A stretch of 36,086 nucleotides of DNA from the NCBI GenBank assembly GCA_023423995.1, contig JAFAEL010000262.1:1-36086 (forward strand), in the 5' to 3' direction. This stretch comes from Pseudomonadota bacterium (GTDB lineage Bacteria; Pseudomonadota; Alphaproteobacteria; Rhizobiales; Beijerinckiaceae). The notes under the pieces are model-generated. The model worked only from the letters and a program-made list of their open reading frames with translations, was not told the DNA's origin and made no database searches. Numbering within the stretch: position 1 is the first letter of the stretch; every line of letters starts with the position of its first letter. The position numbers and the translations under genes are program-made. Shown in pieces: positions 32,728-36,086 of the stretch.

Positions 32728-33795
32728 CTACTTCGCCGTCTTGGCGGCCTGCACGACGGCCGCGGAGTCGAAGCGGTTGATCGCGTCCACGAATTGGTTC
32801 GTGTAGAGGTCCGCGGCCTGAACGGGCTCCTTGAGCTCGCCGGTGCTGCGCATGAAGTCGATCATCGACTGCACGGCGGATTCGGGCATCTCGCCCCAGC
32901 GCTCGCCTTCGCGCAGCTCCAGGAACCTAAGCCGCGTGTCCACGATGTGGCGGGCCTGCCGCATCGCCTCGGCTTCCGACATGTTGGACGGCTTGGTGTC
33001 GGGATAGACGGCCCAATGGCCGCGCACGGCGGCTTCGGGGTTCGCCTGGGTATAGACGGTTCCTTCCGCTGCGCACCGCATCACCTTCTCGACGACCGTC
33101 GGGTTCGACGCGATGATGTCGTCCGTCGTGTAGAACGAGCTGCCCCAGTTCAGCTTTGCGGCCTGCGGGAACTCGAAGCGCCGGAACTTCAGCCCCATGT
33201 TCTCGGCGGTCGCCACCTGGGAATCCCAGATGGCCCAGGCATCCACCCGGCCGGTCCGGAGGGCCGCGATGGCCTGGGCGCCGAGGCCGGTCTCGACGAA
33301 TGTCACGTCCTTGTCGGGATCGACGCCAGCCTCCTGCAGGACGCCGCGGAACAGGCGGTAGCCGGGCGTGCCGTAGGAGAAGATGCCGACGGTCTTCCCC
33401 TTGAAGTCCTTCAGCTCCTTGATCGCGCTGCTCTCCGGCACGACCGTGTAGTAGAAGTTGCGGCGGATGTTCAGGTAGACGGACCGGATCTTCCCGCCCT
33501 TCGCGCGGGCCTGCACGGCCGTCGAAGGACCGGACAGGACGAACTGCACCCGTCCTGTGATCAGAGCTTGGGTCGCGGCGTTGGCATTCGTCGGCTGCAG
33601 CTCGACGTCGACGCCCTCCCGCTCCCAGCACTTGGTGTAGTACGGGATAGACGTGTTGTTCGCCTGCGAGACATCGAACACCGTACTGGCGACGGCGATG
33701 GTAACCTTCTGCTTCTGCCCTTGGGCCTGTGCCGGGCAGGCATAGGCCAGCAGCGCAGCAACGGCTGCAGCAGGCGCAGCGAGTGTCATCTTCAT
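32728..33795 (-). CDS. ABC transporter substrate-binding protein (SsuA/NMT1-like)
   Basis: The 355-residue protein is the periplasmic solute receptor of the importer. It has a signal peptide (residues 1-24, ending PAQAQ) and the NMT1/SsuA fold: ALITGRVQFVLSGPSTA, KGKTVGIFSYGTPGYRLF, and TGRVDAWAIWDSQVA. The ligand-binding residues do not point to one substrate. A strong ribosome site (GGGAGGA) precedes ATG 33795; the longer in-frame reading upstream is a shadow of the CoA-transferase gene. The gap to the ATPase is 61 bases. Confidence 0.93.
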   Translation of the reverse strand: MKMTLAAPAAAVAALLAYACPAQAQGQKQKVTIAVASTVFDVSQANNTSIPYYTKCWEREGVDVELQPTNANAATQALITGRVQFVLSGPSTAVQARAKGGKIRSVYLNIRRNFYYTVVPESSAIKELKDFKGKTVGIFSYGTPGYRLFRGVLQEAGVDPDKDVTFVETGLGAQAIAALRTGRVDAWAIWDSQVATAENMGLKFRRFEFPQAAKLNWGSSFYTTDDIIASNPTVVEKVMRCAAEGTVYTQANPEAAVRGHWAVYPDTKPSNMSEAEAMRQARHIVDTRLRFLELREGERWGEMPESAVQSMIDFMRSTGELKEPVQAADLYTNQFVDAINRFDSAAVVQAAKTAK

Positions 33796-33821
33796 TATCG
33801 TCCTCCCTGTTTCTGTTGTGG

Positions 33822-35057
33822 CTACCTGACCGAGCCGGAGCGTCGCAGTTCGGCGATCGCGTCCGCGCCGAGCCCGATTTCCTGCAGGATGTCGTCGGTA
33901 TGCTCCCCCGGCGCCGGCGCAGGGCGCCGCCATTGCCCCGGGGTTCCGGACATCTGCGGCGTAATGGCGTGCATGGGCACCGTTCCGAGTTCGGGATCGG
34001 GCACGTCGACGAGGATGCGGTCGAGGAAATGCGGATCCGTCACGGCATCGGCGACGTCGTAGACAGGTCCGACCGTGACATCGGCCTCCCGCATGGCCTC
34101 CATCGCCTCGTCTCGGGTTCGCGTCGCGAACCAGGCCCCGATCTCGGCATCGAGGGCCTCGCGGTTCCGGACGCGCTCCTGGTTCGTCGCGAAGCGCGGG
34201 TCCACCGCGAGTTCCGGCCGGCCGATGACCGCGAAGATGCGCGCCGCCATGGCCTGCGTGGCGCCGGACAGCGCGCAGTACCCGCCATCGCGGCATTGGT
34301 AGATGTTGCGGGGCGCGGACGAGGCCGACGCGCTTCCGACCCTCTCGCGAGCCCGGTTCGTCAGGCGATGCTCGGCGGCCTGCGGCCCGAGGGTCGAGAA
34401 CAGCCCTTCGAGCAGCGACAGGTCGATGACCTGCCCGGCTCCCCCGCGCAGATCGCGTGCATAAAGGGCGATCATGACGGCCATCGCACCCTGGAGGCCT
34501 GCGACCATGTCCGCGAGGGCGAAGGGCGGCAGGACGGGCTCGCGATCGGCGAAACCGGTTCGCGACGCGAAGCCGCTCATCGCCTCGATCAGCGTGCCGA
34601 AGCCCGGGCGCTTCGCATAGGGTCCGGTCTGGCCGAAGCCGGAGATGCGCAGGATCACCAGCCGCGGGTTCTGACCGAGCAGGACGTCCGGGGACAGGCC
34701 CATGGCCTCCAGCGTGCCGGGACGGAAGTTCTCGATCAGCACGTCGGCGCTGGCGATCAACCGCCTCAGGGTGTCCAGGCCGCTTTCTGCCCGGACATCG
34801 ATGACGATCGAGCGCTTGTTGCGGCCATAGACCTTCCAGAAGAGCGAGCTGCCCGCTTCCCGCCACTCCCGCAGCGGGTCTCCCCCCGGGGGCTCGATCT
34901 TGATGACGTCGGCGCCGAAATCGGCGAGCTGCACCGAGGTCATGTTGCCCGCCACGACCCTGGTGAGGTCGACGATGCGCAAACCCGCGAGCGGCCCGGA
35001 CAGGCTCTTGTCGAATGCGACCGGACGCATGGCCGGCTGGGATCCCTTGGCCGCCAT
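33822..35057 (-). CDS. Family III CoA-transferase (CaiB/BaiF)
   Basis: Family III CoA-transferases move CoA between carboxylic acids. The 411-residue protein has the N-terminal GLRIVDLTRVVAGNMTSVQLADFGADVIKIE and EPPGGDPLR, the GRNKRSIVID segment and Asp183 in LADMVAG, the catalytic aspartate that forms the mixed anhydride. ATG 35057 follows the SMP-30 stop by 4 bases with GAGG close before it; ATG 35030 is a shorter alternative. The family substrates include itaconate, mesaconate, oxalate and carnitine-type acids. Confidence 0.92.
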   Translation of the reverse strand: MAAKGSQPAMRPVAFDKSLSGPLAGLRIVDLTRVVAGNMTSVQLADFGADVIKIEPPGGDPLREWREAGSSLFWKVYGRNKRSIVIDVRAESGLDTLRRLIASADVLIENFRPGTLEAMGLSPDVLLGQNPRLVILRISGFGQTGPYAKRPGFGTLIEAMSGFASRTGFADREPVLPPFALADMVAGLQGAMAVMIALYARDLRGGAGQVIDLSLLEGLFSTLGPQAAEHRLTNRARERVGSASASSAPRNIYQCRDGGYCALSGATQAMAARIFAVIGRPELAVDPRFATNQERVRNREALDAEIGAWFATRTRDEAMEAMREADVTVGPVYDVADAVTDPHFLDRILVDVPDPELGTVPMHAITPQMSGTPGQWRRPAPAPGEHTDDILQEIGLGADAIAELRRSGSVR

Positions 35058-35061
35058 CACC

Positions 35062-35967
35062 TCAGCCCGCGAAGCGGGCCGGCGGCAGGCCGCGTACCCC
35101 AAGGCCGTGGATGGCGAACAGGCTGCCCGCCAGCGGCTGACCTGGGCGCTCCTCGTCATCCAACAACAGGCGCGAACTCGTGACGTAGAGGACGTCGAGA
35201 TCAGGACCGCCGAAGGCGCACATCGTCGGCAGCCGAACAGGGAGGCGGATCAGGCGATCGAGGCGACCGGCTGAATCGAACCGGCCGATCGACCAATCCC
35301 GCACCAGCGCACACCAGTAATATCCCTCGTCGTCGAAGGCGGCGCCGTCGACTCGCCAGGGTAGGTGCCGCGTGTCGAGATAGACGGCCCGATTGCTGAT
35401 CGAGCCCGTCTCCGCATCGAAATCGTACCGGTAGATCGTCTCGCCGGTAGAATCGCCGAAGATCATCACCGGCGCCTTCGGAGAGAACGCCATCCCGTTC
35501 GAGATGATGAAGCCTTCGTCCATGCGATGGCAGGAGAAGTCGGGGTCCAGCCGGTAGAGGGCGCCCTTTGGGCTCGCACCCGCCTCGTCCCGGGATCCGC
35601 ACCAGAACCGTCCTCGCGGGTCGCAGCGGCCGTCGTTCAGCCGGGTGTCATTTCGTCCGGGCTCTGGATCGGCCACGAGCGTCACTGCGCCCGTCTCTAG
35701 GTCGATCGTGCAGAAGCCCCGCTCCATTCCGGCGATCAGCCCGCCTCGCTCCCGGAACGCGAAGGAGCCGATCCCGAAGGGGAGGAGCCATGTCCTGACC
35801 TGACCCTCGCGATCGGCCCGCTGGACGGACGGCCTGCGGGTGTCGACCCAATACAGGGCCTGCTCGTCGACGTTCCATACGGGGCACTCGCCAATAAGGT
35901 CGCCCCCGCCGTGTACGACACGGATGTCATGGCCTCCCTTCACGGCGGTTCGCGGCTCCCCAGGCAT
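35062..35967 (-). CDS. SMP-30/gluconolactonase/LRE family protein
   Basis: This is a six-bladed beta-propeller of the SMP-30 group, which are metal-dependent lactonases. The 301-residue protein has the metal ligand Glu27 (GECPVWN), the NDG/CDPRGRFWCGS loop, Asn in SNGMAF and Asp in VDGAAFDDEG. It lacks a signal peptide and so is probably cytoplasmic. It is the first gene of the leftward operon SMP-30, CoA-transferase, SBP, ATPase, permease. The start is ATG 35967; its ribosome site is weak. The lactone substrate is unknown. Confidence 0.9.
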   Translation of the reverse strand: MPGEPRTAVKGGHDIRVVHGGGDLIGECPVWNVDEQALYWVDTRRPSVQRADREGQVRTWLLPFGIGSFAFRERGGLIAGMERGFCTIDLETGAVTLVADPEPGRNDTRLNDGRCDPRGRFWCGSRDEAGASPKGALYRLDPDFSCHRMDEGFIISNGMAFSPKAPVMIFGDSTGETIYRYDFDAETGSISNRAVYLDTRHLPWRVDGAAFDDEGYYWCALVRDWSIGRFDSAGRLDRLIRLPVRLPTMCAFGGPDLDVLYVTSSRLLLDDEERPGQPLAGSLFAIHGLGVRGLPPARFAG

Positions 35968-36086
35968 GCGAGGTTCGACGGACCGCCTCGCTGCCGAAGC
36001 GAATAACTTACTTGCAGGACGAATGGAAGTGGCTTAGCTGGCTGTCATTCGGCGGAACGGGAACCAGCGCGGCAATGGAGCATCAC
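35968..36086. promoter_or_regulatory. Upstream region of the SMP-30 to ABC operon (cut by window end)
   Basis: These 119 bases contain the presumed promoter of the leftward five-gene operon. GCGAATAACT at 35999-36008 resembles the GCGAAT motif in the other two promoter gaps of the island. No protein-coding feature is visible before the window ends. Confidence 0.35.

Noticed and set aside
32728..33795. Thiamine-precursor (THI5-like) binding protein and TPP riboswitch
   Set aside because: The NMT1/SsuA fold is shared by several substrate classes, no TPP-riboswitch sequence was seen upstream, and the operon partners are catabolic.
1..36086. tRNA, rRNA, CRISPR arrays, phage genes
   Set aside because: No tRNA-like cloverleaf ends, ribosomal RNA stretches, regularly spaced repeats or phage structural genes were recognised on reading both strands; short RNAs could still be missed.

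Overview
This 36 kb GC-rich window looks like chromosome from an alphaproteobacterium of the order Hyphomicrobiales (Rhizobiales). The indications are a divK-pleD pair divergent from a DUF3572-dinB pair, an rnr-DUF983-Nudix-rpmG run, an EipB (DUF1849) envelope protein, a trpC-moaC-moeA operon and a RidA-GDPD-FemAB-like-HIT operon. The genus cannot be fixed from the sequence alone. Genes are dense, and many neighbours overlap by 1 to 4 bases.

Positions 1 to about 18,630 are housekeeping core. In order they hold: the end of trpC with moaC and moeA (molybdenum cofactor); a leftward operon of RidA, glycerophosphodiesterase, a FemAB-like acyltransferase and a HIT hydrolase; eipB, which converges on and overlaps dinB; the divergent DUF3572-dinB and divK-pleD pairs (cell-cycle and c-di-GMP signalling); a non-coding gap rich in hairpins; two small hypotheticals; rpmG with a clear terminator; Nudix, DUF983 and rnr; an orphan CoxE-type VWA protein; purS-purQ; and a CPA2 cation/proton antiporter.

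Positions 18,779 to about 25,180 form a heavy-metal resistance island. A leftward operon encodes two small secreted His- or Cys-rich proteins, a His-rich periplasmic adaptor and a CzcA-type HME-RND pump. A MerR-family regulator with a divalent-metal cysteine pattern lies beside it. Two MerR-type promoters with 19-bp spacers share a dyad. One drives the efflux operon. The other points at a cation diffusion facilitator gene that is now only a frameshifted, truncated stub. The stub ends at a decayed IS481-family transposase remnant, which marks a rearrangement breakpoint at about 25,177 to 25,534.

Positions 25,535 to 35,967 form a catabolic island with no obvious match to a textbook pathway. It has MmgE/PrpD, a two-gene HTD2/MaoC hydratase, an IclR regulator, an HMG-CoA-lyase-family enzyme, an Old-Yellow-Enzyme-family oxidoreductase, a SsuABC/TauABC-like ABC importer, a family III CoA-transferase and an SMP-30 family lactonase. 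Together these suggest uptake of a small acid or lactone, lactone opening, CoA transfer, ene-reduction or isomerisation, hydration, and a retro-Claisen or aldol-type cleavage. The substrate is unknown. This cluster is the best candidate in the window for an undescribed system. No tRNA, rRNA, CRISPR array or intact insertion sequence was seen.
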